64,000 bases of DNA from Apostichopus japonicus (GCF_037975245.1 NC_092564.1:18380984-18444983), one strand, 5' to 3'. Numbered from the stretch's first letter, positions 47,201-58,259 are shown. The notes: a model not told the origin generated them from the sequence alone. Program-made: numbers and translations.

Positions 47201-50200
47201 ACTTAATTATGGAAACAAGTAACGGTAAAGGCTTATTGGCTAGTCTGAATTGCATGATAGGCTCCACGGTTTTCTGATATTTACATGTATTATGCAGTGA
47301 ACACAATATATGTAGATCTATCCCACATGTGTCAATGAACCGAAGTTACCTAGATTTACCGAAGCGAGAAGAAATAGACAGTTTTCATCGGAATGTCGTT
47401 TAATATCACTTTAGCTTCGTGACCGCATCATAATTTAAAGTTGATTGACATTAAAAAATTACAAGATTACGAAAAAAATATATATAACCGAATAATTTTG
47501 ATAAACAACATCACACATTCATTCCTCCCTTCGTTGCTGGAACATGAAAATATCTTTAACGATAGAAACTAAATAATTAATTCATGAAATACATCAGAAT
47601 CTGCCATATGAGTAATCGACATGCTTTTACAATTCCATATGATTGAATCCATAATGCCATGTAATGATTCTGTGTCGTAGAGTAAACTGGAGAGCCCATG
47701 GTAGTCGCATGGTTATTGCGGAGGCCATAAATACGCACGAATTCCACATTTCTTACTTTTTGTTTTGTTGTTTTGGACGAAATGAATAACTTTGTAAGCT
47801 TTGTAGAGAACAGTAACATATATATATTAACAAATGGCAATTGTAAACAAACGTTGGAGCCTCGTGCTTCATAGACCAGTGGCATGCATGGAATGATATC
47901 TTATACCGTCCCGTTTGAGAAAAACAAATTATGTCAACTATTTCAAATAATGTTAGACTGAATCCTGAAACTATAAACTGTCGTGTTATGAAACGTCAAA
48001 CCTGTTAGCCGCTTCTCTTTCCATAACTAGAACCGTGCAGTCCAATTTTAGACATTTTCAAGAACCTCCCTCCGGCAATGGGCCGCTGTGTTGTATCAGC
48101 GTTTACCTCGTCTTGGAATTACCTAAGCAATGTACGCTACAAACTACATGACGCTATTACCGTTATACCAATGCTTTTATATTGGCTGTTTCCGCTTGTA
48201 CGCTCTTACTGTCAACTAGCTTCAAACATGTACCAGGATCATGCTAGCAGACTAAAGAAGAAATCAAGGGCAATCGTAGCATTGAAGCTAGTTGTCACGT
48301 AGGTCCATAAAATAAAAGACAAACAGTTTCATGAATTTGAGAAAAAGCTGGTCCTTACTTGGTGTTTTATACTTCTGTAGTTCTTTTCCTTTCAAAGGTA
48401 GAATCGTCGGTTTATCCATCTTCTTTCGGCGGTCGTCGAGATCTTCAATTTCCTGCGTAATACACCAGTTATCGAAGCTGTCCTTCACTAAATAACTGTT
48501 TCGATATTTGAGAGCTCTGAAAAGTGAAAAAGAGAATATAATAATTAATAAAAAAAATAAGCAACTTGGTTATGGAAATGTAGGATACATGGTTATTTCG
48601 GGTCCCATAGTTTCTGTTTTCTTTAATGATTAAGTTAGTATGTGTGTTTCCTTTGGGGGGGGGGGGTGTAAACTATTCTCATACACATTTTGACTTACAG
48701 CAATAATCATTTTAAATCTGTATCTGAAAAGGATCGTTAACCGGGTCACATATTTTGCCCGAGGTAAACAGTTGTTAAGAACAACATTTTCAGTGTCACA
48801 ACGCGAAAATATCTGGTTTGCTTTAATGAAGTTTTAACTTCGTTTTACAATGCAATATCAGACACAGACATGACCACACATCGACTTTTTTTTCCAATCC
48901 GTTTAATCCGTGATTTATTAGTGAGGCCAAATGTGGTAAAAAAAAGTACCACTTGAATTCTTTAATAAATCTGCATTCGGAAGTACGATAGTAAAATGCA
49001 TTTCCATTGTTCTTAAGAATCACATCGATTCGTCTTACTTATTCGAGAAAAGCAACGAAAAACATCACGTTTATGTATTTTACACTTCAACTCACACCCG
49101 TACATGAAAGCCTTCCAAAAATAGTAGACTATTTGATGTAGCGATGTTTTTGAGCGTCTTTTCTTTACACAAACACTTACAAAATCACTCAGTTTGGAAC
49201 GAAAAAGGAAATCACGTCAAAGTTTTGGCATTGAAAGTATTCCACGTTTACGCATTTCTTTTTTTCTTGACAACATTTATTTTTGCATGAAAAAGTATAA
49301 GTTATACCGATCCTAAGAAAAGCGTATTGGATTGGATGCTTTGACAAGCGGGTATATGCGTCAAACTCGTCGGCAGTATATAGACATACCCATGCATGAA
49401 TTGGAATCAGAAATTCAATCGAGTAGAAAAAAATCGCTTTTGTGTTCTGTTGATTAACTGCTGTAGTTATTGCCTGATCAAATCTTTCAAAGATTGCACA
49501 CTGAATCAGATATTTGTTCCCGCCCTTAACCTCAAGTTAGCAACCTCCTTAGCAACCCTCAATCCACCCCCCCCCCTGTCACCTTACAACACACTGACCA
49601 AATCCTGGTACACCCTCATTTTGAAGGCTGCCCATTTACAGTATACCTTCATTAACAATAACTAGCAATGACCAGTACCCATAACCAATGGTGTCGAGAG
49701 CCAGATGGGGCTCGGGGAGACATGTCAACAGGCCCCCTTCCCCACCCCCTTAATTCTTGAAGAATTATTTTTCCTTAAGTATATATATTGCAAATGAGAA
49801 TAGAGATTTATTGACCCCATGTTGACCCGGGCCCCTGTGCTGTAGCCTCCCATTCTATGTGCCCCTCTCGTCAGGCCTGTCCATGGCTAATCAGCCATTC
49901 GGTATATTGGTTTATGAATTGTGGGAACAGACTCTGTCTACAACATTAATCGATGCAATAGTATATAGGCTACGTTGGATTTGACATTCGAAAGCGAGTG
50001 ACAGCCTTTTAGTATGGGTACAACGGCATGAGTATACGAGTACAAGAAGAGAATTACCCTTGGTGTACGCGTACGAGTACGTGGCTCTAAGCACGAATAC
50101 AAGTATGAAACGCTGCCCTCTATGGTTCCTATACCATACCACTATTCAAAAATGCCCCGAGCGGAAGTACAAGTACACTAAGTCGAATACGTGTATCTTT

Positions 50201-51211
50201 ATATGCTTTAATGCGAGTAGGAGCAAGAACTCCCACTACAAGTCTGGCGAATGGGTAAAGACAAAAAAAATAATTCTATATAATACGAATGCCAAAATAT
50301 TTTCTTTACAGATTAGATAATGATTCAAAAGGTGAAACAAAGCACAGAACTGAGGAGAAAAAAAGTCAACAATGAACTCTCACTTGACAAATATTAAAAT
50401 GGCGGAGAAAGACATAATGAATCCCATACAACCGAGTACATCTCTGAATATTTGAGTTCTTTGGTGGACCTCTTTGACGATGGCAGTTGTTATGTTACTT
50501 AACGTCTTGGAGAAATCGACATCGAGATTAAAGCGGTGTTCGAATGCTATGTCAACACTTAGTTCATCTTCAATGTTATCCACAGCAATCGCGAAACCTG
50601 TGGAATGGGTTAAGGCGATATGTCATGATTAAGGTTTAGGTGTAATAGGAGTGATACATGAAGGGCAAAAAGAGAATGAAATCTGGAACCAACGTCACCG
50701 AGATTGCAAAGAGTCACGAAAATGTTCTGGAAGTCAAACAGCTTTGCTTTACCTTCAGAAATCTCGGCGACCCTCCAGGGGCGAAAGCTATGGTATCGGG
50801 GCGGGGAAGAGGTATGTAGGGAGGAGGTGTTCCTTTCCCTTTGATAGTTTTAGAAATCTTTAGTAGTACTATATGGTGCTTAATTACAAAAAGGGTGATA
50901 TATGCAGGGAATTTCTGTGCAAGAATTTTCCCGTGAAATTCGACACTTTCTGTGACGTTGTCTTTTGGGGACTATACAAAATTCGTGACGAGCGTACATA
51001 GGGTCGTGACCCCTTTTCGAATACCAGAGAACCAGTATTTTCAGTAATTTCAGTATTTTCACGGTGAAGATGTAACTATACAACATAAGTTGCATGTAAG
51101 AGCAACGTGAACAATATTTGTAAGTACTGATCTCGGGAGATGGGAGGCCTACTTTTTTAGCAAACATTCATTAAATTAAACAATGAAATTGCTGGTATGT
51201 GTAAATATGTG

Positions 51212-51268
<57 letters not shown>

Positions 51269-52827
51269 CATAATGATGTTGTTCAAGAAAGGCAGCTATA
51301 ATCTATTTTATTGAAATTTAGTCATCAAAAGTTATTCTCTCATCGAATGAGCCATAAAGATAAAAAAAAATCATAATTGACATTCATTTGTATATTACAA
51401 AAAAACTAGAAAGCGCAAAAGAAGAATTTCAATATTTAGATTGTTCCATTTTTTGTTCAACTTACTATTTGCTACTCCATTCGCAATGAAATTAACGGCG
51501 GCGTGGAATGCGCAACCAATTTTAATGCCTGGAAAGAAATTATATTATTAAGAATATTTTATTAAGCTTCTTCAAACAGAAAAAAGACGCTGAATATAGT
51601 TCTTTTTCAGATTAAGGACAAAAATATGATATTGTTTTTTTTTTGTTTTTTTTTGTTTTTTTATTATTTTTGCTTTAGGTTTCACTCATTGATATGATTG
51701 CAGAATAAATTTGAACTTAAATTAATCTAACTAAATTCAACGCATCTTAAAGAGATGGAGCATTGTATAACTTGAGAAAACAGGCATAACACATTTTCAC
51801 ACGCACAGTTAAACAACAATGTAAACATAGACACATCGTATAGCATGTAAAAAATATTGTAAACTAACAATCAACTCTGGAACACGATTAGCATCTCAAG
51901 ATTTGCTTCTAATGAACTAGGCGTAGATTAATGGAGTACGCGTGAAGCGCCCCTCCCCCCCCAACACCCTTCCCCGCCCTCATTCTATCTCTTTCTCTCT
52001 TAATTTAAACGCCTAATAAAAACATTAGAATAAAAAATATAAAACATTAGCAGCAGCTATCTTGACAAACTTGATATAGCTTTAAATTATAGGCCTAATT
52101 TATACCCTACATTATTAACCAGAAAGAACAATTTCACGTGTAAATTTCTATTTTCTTTCTCTTGGGAGGATCCCCAAGCCCTCCTATACATAGATGTCGG
52201 CTTCAACAATCCCAGGGTCACACCCCTTCAATTATATAGGCTTAAATATTGCATTCCGCCCCCCCCCCCGAAACAATCAAGGTGGGAGGATTTTAATCAT
52301 CCACTCCCCTGCTGACTGATTGCTGACGTGACCCCACCCCCCACCCCCCGTCCCTCCCGTAATTTTTTTTGGAAGGTCGCCGGAGGAGTGGTTTCTTCCC
52401 CGATTGAAAACAAAAAAAACATCTCCCTACAGAACGTTCTCCCTCGACTGACGATGAAAGTAAGTGGGGACACGCCTACCCTCAGCCTCCATGTTTGAGT
52501 ACGCCACTACAGTTACTTTGTACATACTGCCAAGGACGACACATACACCGCCCACGGTATCGAGAATGCCGCACAGCCTTGGCCTGCCATGATTCGTCAT
52601 GCAGGTTGCCGATAATTCAGTAAACTTGTTTCTGCACAATAGCTCTGGTTGACCAAGAGTTTCCTGACAAGCGTTTAACGCATCTTCCAGCCAATCAAAG
52701 AACTTACTGATCTCTTCAACTAAGTTAAAATTAGACAAAAGAAGAAGAAAAAATAATATTTAATACATATGCCTCTTTGTTAAGAAAATGTATGTTTTTT
52801 TTTTAAATTAAAAAAGTGTCATTTGGT

Positions 52828-52901
<74 letters not shown>

Positions 52902-55900
52902 GAAAAACTACAGTATGAAAGGTAACTAGGGCAGGATTGAATAACTTAGCATGCATAGACTCCGGGATGTGTGACCTGATTGATTCACTTTGGCTTCGGC
53001 TTCGAGTACAACGTGTCTGTATGCTGTCGTGTCGGACGAATCTAACCGTAATAGTAGTTATCGACTTATCGACCCGCGTTGTAGTCATTGCCGACTTTGC
53101 AATCCGCAGTCCACCTCACAAGTTTGCAAGGCCGGTAAGAGTGGCTCCATAGCTTCCCCTGAAGCGTCTCGGTTGATGAAATATGATAGGAGAAGCTGTT
53201 ACTAAAAACGAAACTTATATAGGTGACTTTTGCGGTTTTGCCCTCTCAAACCAAAGACACATGCCCCACTGCCCCTCGAGATTGTGCCACCCCCCCCCCC
53301 CAACCCCACCCCGCCTCCTTGAGATTGAACCCTCTTCTGCCGCCCCTGTCATTTCTGCTTATCCTAAAGAATAATCAATTGTCTGTGGAATTGAAGAAAA
53401 CTTTTCACTCTAGAAACATGTCCACGGTAGCCAATAGGCCCCCAACATTGTAAACTGACACATGTTCATCAATATTCATGAATAAACAGGGTTGTCTGTA
53501 AAATAACCTTTCCATTTGACATGAGTACAGTTCGTGACACCTAAGTGTGTCAATTGGTGGGGCTATCGATTCATGCAATAATTGGATCACTAGCACTTTT
53601 TCAACACATAATTTAAATATTCTCTGTAAACAGATATACGGTTGAGCACCACTATAGAGGGTTACAAGATCGAATACTAAAATATCTCATTAACCATCCT
53701 TCTGTATAATAGTTATTTAACATTCCAAGGCATTAAACATTAACCCTGCACTTGCTAGGTTAAATCAAACAGGTTTTGCGAATGTGGGAAATTTAAGGAA
53801 CGAAGCAAGTAGGTGTTACGACTAACAAGTAGCACATGAGTTAGTTCGTGAAAATCTTAGTTTTGGAGTATAGATCGATTAATTGATTGATTGCATGATT
53901 CATCTTGATTTGATTGCTTTCAGCAGTAAAGACCTTGTTTGGGACACAGGAAGACAAACATTTTACAATTAATTAATGTTTAATATAGATTTTGTATGTT
54001 CATTTGCTTAAAATTGTATTGAATGGCTGAAATCCATATAAATGTTATAAGCATCTGTATGGTATACTCACCTAAGTTATTGATCGATCTCCCAAACTCT
54101 CGAATAGCCTCCAGTAAAACATTTAAATGACCACGAATTTCACTCGTCATTTCCCTTAAATCATTAGCGATGGCTGTTAAATGAATACATGAGAGTGAAT
54201 TTTATTGTTGTTTTCTTTCATATAAGTCATTAGCGACAGCTTTCATAAGTAAATTTATGAGGGGGGAAAAATGGATTTTTTGTTTGTTTTATGTTGTTTT
54301 TGTTCAGAATGCATATATATATCATATTACCCTCTTATTCAAACATGTCAAACACCGATGTGTTTTTTTTCTTTCATTCAAATGCTTCCTTCATTTTGTG
54401 AGACTAACTAACCTAGATAAGATACTGCACGCAATACAGAAAGGACATAAAGTATGGTAAGAAGGAAGGAAACATCTCTAGGTATACTCTGTAATTGGTC
54501 AGTAATATTTGAGACAGCAAGATTTGGCAATACGCCAATTTTCAAGCAAATACCTGTTGGTGAACTCGCTTACCATATGCAAAGAAGTTTCTATTATACA
54601 GACTAAAGCGGGAACAGCCCAGCCACTAGGGAGGATTTTTCTTCTTTTTCTTTAGGCTTAAGGTCTCATTCCGAGAGGGTGGGGTTATCAAATCTGGAGC
54701 AGCCTCCCAGTATATAAGCACTTAGGTTTCCCACGTAGTTTGTAAAGCTTCCATTCTGTGTCGGCTTGTCTGCTTACCCTTACCAATGTATTAATATTAA
54801 AAAGTATCTTTTTTTCTTCTTCTTTTTTTATTATTTTGCTAACCTACAAGAGCCGTGCTTCGCACGGCTCCATCAGGCTTGTCCCCCACTGACCATCTGA
54901 CTATAAAAGGAAGATCTTTTGACTTATTGAAAACAAAATGCGGTTAATTGAGAGAACGGATGAGGCTCCACGAACATCGCAAAACAAAGCAATTAAAAAG
55001 AAAATTTGCTACCATTCGCGAGAACAACAAAACTGGAAACATTTTAGCCACAGCACGTATGTATAGTCCACTCTTTGATAGAAACAAACGTGTTAAATTA
55101 AGAGAAAATGATAGACCTCGCGGCAAATATTCGATATCTTGGCCTATATATATTATTTTTCATGTTTCCATTATATCTGTTTTGTTATATCCAGGGACAT
55201 CAAACCTGATAACACCCGAAGAAGGTCACGAGAGAAAATTGGTTAGAAATATTATTTTTCATCTTTCACTTATATTCGACTAATAAAAATACTTCAAAGT
55301 ATTTGTTTCAATATATATTTTTTTTTTAAGTATTCGGTACACAATTTGTGTACTTATGCATATTACTATGTCTGATTACGTTAATGTATTCAATTTGGCA
55401 TTAATTTTCGTGCATTAATTTTTGCATTAACTTTGCATTAATTAATTGAATATATTGGTTTCAAACTTCTTTCTTCAAAGTAATTTGAGATATACATACA
55501 TGTTAAAGGAGCCGTCATAAGTTCGAAGATGGTATGTGATTGATTCAGCGCCAGAGCACTACCACAGGCAATACTGTTACCTGCTACATCCATGTTATGA
55601 CTGAGGTTCATCATGGGTCCCGATAATACCAATATGAAGCCATACATCATTAGCATAGTCCGACCTTTTCCTGCATTGTAATGAAAAGAAAGAAAGAGAG
55701 AATGAAGAAGGAACTTACAAACTAATGTAGCGATAATCCAATTACAGAATGTTAAATCCCGAAGGGCATACGAATGATCAATATAAAACTAAATGCTAAA
55801 ATGAAATACTTTATGGATATAACTACCTGTATATCTACTTTAAACATGGTGATGAAGGACATCATGGCGTATTCTCCCTCTACACCGACCACCCCCCCCC

Positions 55901-57635
55901 CCGACCCCTCCCACTTCCACACACACACACAACACTTCCTCTTCACCTGTACCATTTACGTCACCACTGAAAAATAGGGAAATGAAAAGCCGATGATATG
56001 ATCGAACTACTGAACATTCCTTTAATTATGGCCACCAAACACTCACTCTGATTCACTGTCCGAAAAAAAGAGAACAAAATTTGGACCAAAGAAATTTGTA
56101 GTTGTTTTGGGGGTTTTGGTTTACTCTCGGCTGTTTATTACTTAGTTTACTTAAAGAACTCTCGATAGGAGGCCCGCGGGCCGGATTTTAATCTCATACG
56201 AATCCGGTATGCTGCCCTCAAATGTTTAGGCTTAAACACCCTTCTGGTTCTCTAACTCTTCATCTCTCTGGCTCATATGTTCCAATCAATATTTCTCTCA
56301 GGCCCTTGCAGAAAATTAATTCAGAATCCCTGTTATATGATATGATTAGAATTCTAGCTTCCCAATTGAGTATAATCACCGAACTGACGTATACCTGCGA
56401 AAAATGAGGGCAGTATAAGCAAAGCAATACATCGCATATCTCTGGAGAAAGCTAATCCAAAACTGGCGAAGGCACCGAGAACTCCGCAGACGATAATCCC
56501 TGTCGACGATTGAAAGGCCATGATGGAGACAAGAAGAAGGTAGAGGACGTACATCAGGAGACAACCACAAGTGAAACCTAAAATATGCTTTAAATATTTC
56601 TTCCTTTCGTCCACTTTTTGTTCTCCGTCTTTCTTCATACTTTGCATAAGATACAACTCTTCATCAGCTGCCTAGAAGTGAGAAGGAAAAAGAAGAAGAA
56701 GATGAATCTACACTATTGAACAGATGGTAGTGGTCATAAATATATACGCCATCAACAAATCACAATAAATAAATAAATTACAATAAATAAATGAATGGAT
56801 GGATGGATGGATGGATGGATGGATGGATGGATGGATGGATGGATGGATGGATGGATGGATGGATGGATGGATGGATGGATGGATGGATGGATGGATGGAT
56901 GGATGGATGGAGGAATGAATGAATAAATCAATCAATCAATAAATGAATCGATGAATGAATAAATAAACTACGTGACATCGTCACGATCACGTAGTTACAT
57001 TCTCGATGTAAGGAAACTGGGATTAATGTATGTATGGATCACATTGTTTAGTTTTCGTCACCAGGCTATTTTAAATTATTTTTTGTTCTTTCTTTTTAAA
57101 TTTGCCTCGAAAAACTTGAGCATGTTACAGTATCATATCGATAACACAATCAAGAATTAATTCGTTTCTGATACGAAGTTTTTAACAATTGTTCCATTCT
57201 AATATATTTATGATGTTGAGTGAAAATGTTGTTAATATGTTTGTAAACCACGCTTGTGTTTTCCTCCCCTCCCTCCCCTTCTCCTCCCCTCCTCCTCCCC
57301 CTCCCTCCCCACTCCCCACCGTACCCGGTCCCCTCGAAAAAAAAGTTTGCGTTCATGCAACATAATGTTAACACTTTTAATACATTATAAGACATTAACA
57401 GACATTGCCATTCGAGTATTATTGTTATAATATGATATATGTAATGTCGTACTTCGGCCTCTAGTTTTATGCGTTGCACCGTGTCCATCACCTTCTCCAT
57501 GATCTTTTCTTGTATTTTCTCTTGAATTTTTTCTTTGATTTTTTGTTTGATCTTTTGTTGTATCTTCTTCTGTATTTGCTTCTTGACTTGTTTCTTCATC
57601 TGGCGCTTCGCCATCTGTTTCGCCGCGACGTGCAT
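38094..57635 (-). CDS. DCST2: DC-STAMP domain-containing protein 2 (complete, 14 coding exons, 794 aa)
   Basis: Multi-pass membrane protein of the DC-STAMP-like family. Relatives (mammalian DCST1/DCST2, worm SPE-42/SPE-49, fly Sneaky) are sperm proteins needed for fertilisation. Joining 14 exons gives an open frame of 794 codons plus TGA, and every junction keeps GT-AG ends and phase. Landmarks are a basic helix (1-61), hydrophobic segments near 92-114, 119-136, 158-172, 383-400, 477-498 and 597-611, a GRTML...SGPMMN block (157-175), a cysteine-rich loop (C262, C273, C284, C294, C304, C314), FDNWCIT (415-421), CLPQP (581-585), a YPHREQER block (626-632), a C4C4 finger (C694-C736) and an acidic DSSEDE tail. 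The REQER motif, the CGQP finger and the DSS tail match DCST2 better than DCST1, judged from memory. Human DCST2 is about 770 aa, so length fits. ATG at 57635 is the first in frame after a stop. Confidence 0.88.
38877..38979 (-). CDS. DCST2: DCST2 coding exon 13 (residues 719-752)
   Basis: Acceptor CTCTTCTTCAG, donor GTAAAC. Completes the finger with C722-x2-C725 and C733-x2-C736, then [14 protein letters not shown], the acidic linker found after the finger in DCST2 proteins. Confidence 0.9.
39828..39955 (-). CDS. DCST2: DCST2 coding exon 12 (residues 676-718)
   Basis: Acceptor TTTTGGGTAG, donor GTCAGA. Encodes the first half of a C4C4 RING-like finger: C694-x2-C697, then C712-x4-C717. The CGQP and CDNRGCK context resembles the DCST2 C-terminal finger. 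Confidence 0.9.
40503..40740 (-). CDS. DCST2: DCST2 coding exon 11 (residues 597-675)
   Basis: Acceptor TTCTCTACAG. Encodes the last membrane segment (about 597-611) and the hallmark [19 protein letters not shown], then LYNNILRKR. The donor chosen (GTTAGT) leaves two bases that form Lys676 with the next exon. The frame runs on to 40259 if unspliced, but that tail resembles nothing in the family. Confidence 0.9.
41564..41731 (-). CDS. DCST2: DCST2 coding exon 10 (residues 541-596)
   Basis: Acceptor CTATACACAG, donor GTAATG. Encodes [14 protein letters not shown], then [13 protein letters not shown]. The V-G-G...N-YR and C-LPQP motifs match the family. A different frame over the same bases is also open but does not join in phase to its neighbours. 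Confidence 0.92.
43144..43404 (-). CDS. DCST2: DCST2 coding exon 9 (residues 454-540)
   Basis: Acceptor CTTCCTTACAG, donor GTGAAT. Encodes [13 protein letters not shown], then a membrane segment (about 477-498) containing the conserved LADY motif. A short CKGESCYRC cluster follows near the exon end (C529, C534, C537). Confidence 0.92.
46479..47134 (+). mobile_element. hAT-like non-autonomous DNA transposon, 656 bp, in DCST2 intron 8
   Basis: Ends CAGGCGCGGCGGAA and TTCCGCCGCCACTG, with a perfect 8-bp duplication CGGTAGGG at 46471-46478 and 47135-47142. The module at 46524-46625 matches 1772-1875 of the other 656-bp element, but the rest of the interior differs. No transposase. It lies within the 4.9-kb intron 8. 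Confidence 0.85.
48359..48516 (-). CDS. DCST2: DCST2 coding exon 8 (residues 401-453)
   Basis: Acceptor TTTTTCACTTTTCAG, donor GTAAGG. Encodes ALKYRNSYL, then [15 protein letters not shown] and KPTILPL, the best conserved cytoplasmic block of the DC-STAMP-like domain. Residue 454 (Asn) is split across the next intron, which is the largest in the gene (43405-48358). Confidence 0.93.
50384..50597 (-). CDS. DCST2: DCST2 coding exon 7 (residues 330-400)
   Basis: Acceptor CATTCCACAG, donor GTGAGA; enters in phase 1, leaves with two bases of Lys401. Encodes the rest of the extracellular region, including NIT at N364, and the hydrophobic segment of about 383-400 ([14 protein letters not shown]). 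Confidence 0.9.
51216..51264. repeat. (TA)n microsatellite in DCST2 intron 6
   Basis: About 48 bp of TA between exons 6 and 7. Confidence 0.9.
51466..51528 (-). CDS. DCST2: DCST2 coding exon 6 (residues 309-329)
   Basis: A 63-nt micro-exon with acceptor TTTCTTTCCAG and donor GTAAGT, phase 1 at both ends. Encodes [21 protein letters not shown]314 extends the cysteine pattern of the previous exon. Excision and joining keep the frame between exons 5 and 7. Confidence 0.85.
52528..52719 (-). CDS. DCST2: DCST2 coding exon 5 (residues 245-308)
   Basis: Acceptor TTTTAACTTAG, strong donor GTATGT, phase 1 at both ends. Carries five cysteines (C262, C273, C284, C294, C304) of the extracellular loop, spaced as in DCST-family proteins, where such residues form disulfides. 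The frame stays open past the donor, but only this donor matches the phase of the next exon. Confidence 0.88.
52833..52899. repeat. (TA)n microsatellite in DCST2 intron 4
   Basis: About 67 bp of TA, roughly 115 bp upstream (in the gene sense) of the exon 5 acceptor. Confidence 0.9.
54072..54173 (-). CDS. DCST2: DCST2 coding exon 4 (residues 211-244)
   Basis: Acceptor TTTAACAG, donor GTGAGT, phase 1 at both ends. It encodes a short amphipathic helical stretch ([16 protein letters not shown]...), matching the extracellular coiled region between the first membrane spans and the cysteine-rich loop. It is too short to recognise alone and is placed by phase continuity and position. Confidence 0.85.
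54850..54870. repeat. Perfect hairpin in DCST2 intron 3
   Basis: GAGCCGTGC-TTC-GCACGGCTC: nine perfect GC-rich base pairs with a 3-nt loop. It stands out from the AT-rich intron and may be part of an old mobile element. Confidence 0.6.
55500..55670 (-). CDS. DCST2: DCST2 coding exon 3 (residues 154-210)
   Basis: Acceptor TACAATGCAG, donor GTATGT; phase 1 at both ends. Encodes GKGRTML, a hydrophobic segment and [10 protein letters not shown], then [11 protein letters not shown]. The GR-hydrophobic-GP-N block and the C-ALNQ motif are conserved in the family. NLS (N175) and NQS (N196) are possible N-glycosylation sites. Confidence 0.9.
56395..56671 (-). CDS. DCST2: DCST2 coding exon 2 (residues 62-153)
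   Basis: Acceptor CACTTCTAG, donor GTATAC; starts in phase 0 and ends with one base of Gly154. Encodes an acidic/basic linker, then two hydrophobic segments (about 92-114 and 119-136), the GLAFSRDMR motif (133-141) and a third hydrophobic stretch ending in LPSFFA. This pattern of paired N-terminal membrane spans followed by a GFSR-like motif is typical of DCST2. Confidence 0.9.
56795..56911. repeat. (ATGG)n tetranucleotide microsatellite in DCST2 intron 1
   Basis: About 29 nearly perfect units, ending some 120 bp from the exon 2 acceptor. The minus-strand Ser-Ile-His-Pro frame through it is an artefact. Confidence 0.97.
57262..57335 (-). repeat. Polypurine/G-rich tract in DCST2 intron 1
   Basis: The plus strand is almost pure C/T (CCTCCCCTCCCTCCCC); the transcript strand is G-rich with many GGG/GGGG runs. 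It starts about 120 nt after the exon 1 donor. G-quadruplex or triplex formation is possible. Confidence 0.75.
57453..57635 (-). CDS. DCST2: DCST2 coding exon 1 (residues 1-61)
   Basis: ATG at 57635-57633; donor GTACGA follows 57453, phase 0. It encodes a Lys/Gln-rich segment in which a K-I/V pair recurs every four residues ([16 protein letters not shown] at about 35-50), predicted helical or coiled. An in-frame TAG lies just upstream. A TTTTAG acceptor at 57664-57663 would also leave an open frame into the ATG, so this may be the second exon of the transcript, with its first 27 nt being 5' UTR. Confidence 0.8.
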
Positions 57636-57887
57636 GTTGATGAGCTGTTTATGATGGTTCTTCTAAAATACATGTAGCAACAATAAAATAACAAAAAAAG
57701 GTGATGTTTTTCAAGGAATTTTCATTTAATGACCATCAAACAGAGACAAGTTGCACGTAAGGTACATTGTAAAATATTTACTCAGATTCAGAGTTCGTTT
57801 TGTAACTATTAAAAAAGACATCTTTTGTAATACATTTTGATATCTTTCTGGTCAACTTTAACACTGTATATTATATAGTATAAGTAT

Positions 57888-58259
57888 CAAGGGCGTAGGA
57901 ACCGGGGGGCTGGGGGGCGCCAGCCCCCCAGTGAAAAATGTGGAGGGGCGGAAGTATCATTCCGCCCCCCCCCCCCGCTTCGCAAGTCAGAAAACCCCTT
58001 TTTCATTTCCAAATAAGAAAAAAAAATCTCATTTGGAGCACCAAATTGCATCTAAGGCCAGGTGAAAATACAAAATTAAGTTTACAAAATGGAGTGGGTG
58101 TTGAAGTGTGCTATATTGCACCAAATTGCATCTGCGGCCACCTGGAAATGCAAAAAATTCCAAAGGGGAGGGGGACACCCCCTCCCCTTAGACCCCTCCC
58201 CAGGCCGGCCATCAGTCTTCAGCCCCCCCCCCACTCAAAAGTACCTTCCTACGCCACTG
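57888..58259 (-). mobile_element. hAT-like MITE, 372 bp, copy 2
   Basis: Reverse-complement counterpart of 6439-6810, exactly the same length. Ends CAAGGGCGTAGGAA and TTCCTACGCCACTG; perfect 8-bp duplication ATAAGTAT at 57880-57887 and 58260-58267. It lies about 250 bp upstream of the DCST2 start codon, in the divergent interval shared with HDHD2. Confidence 0.92.

Noticed and set aside
56708-56935. 75-codon minus-strand frame of Ser-Ile-His-Pro repeats
   Set aside because: Translation of the ATGG microsatellite inside DCST2 intron 1.
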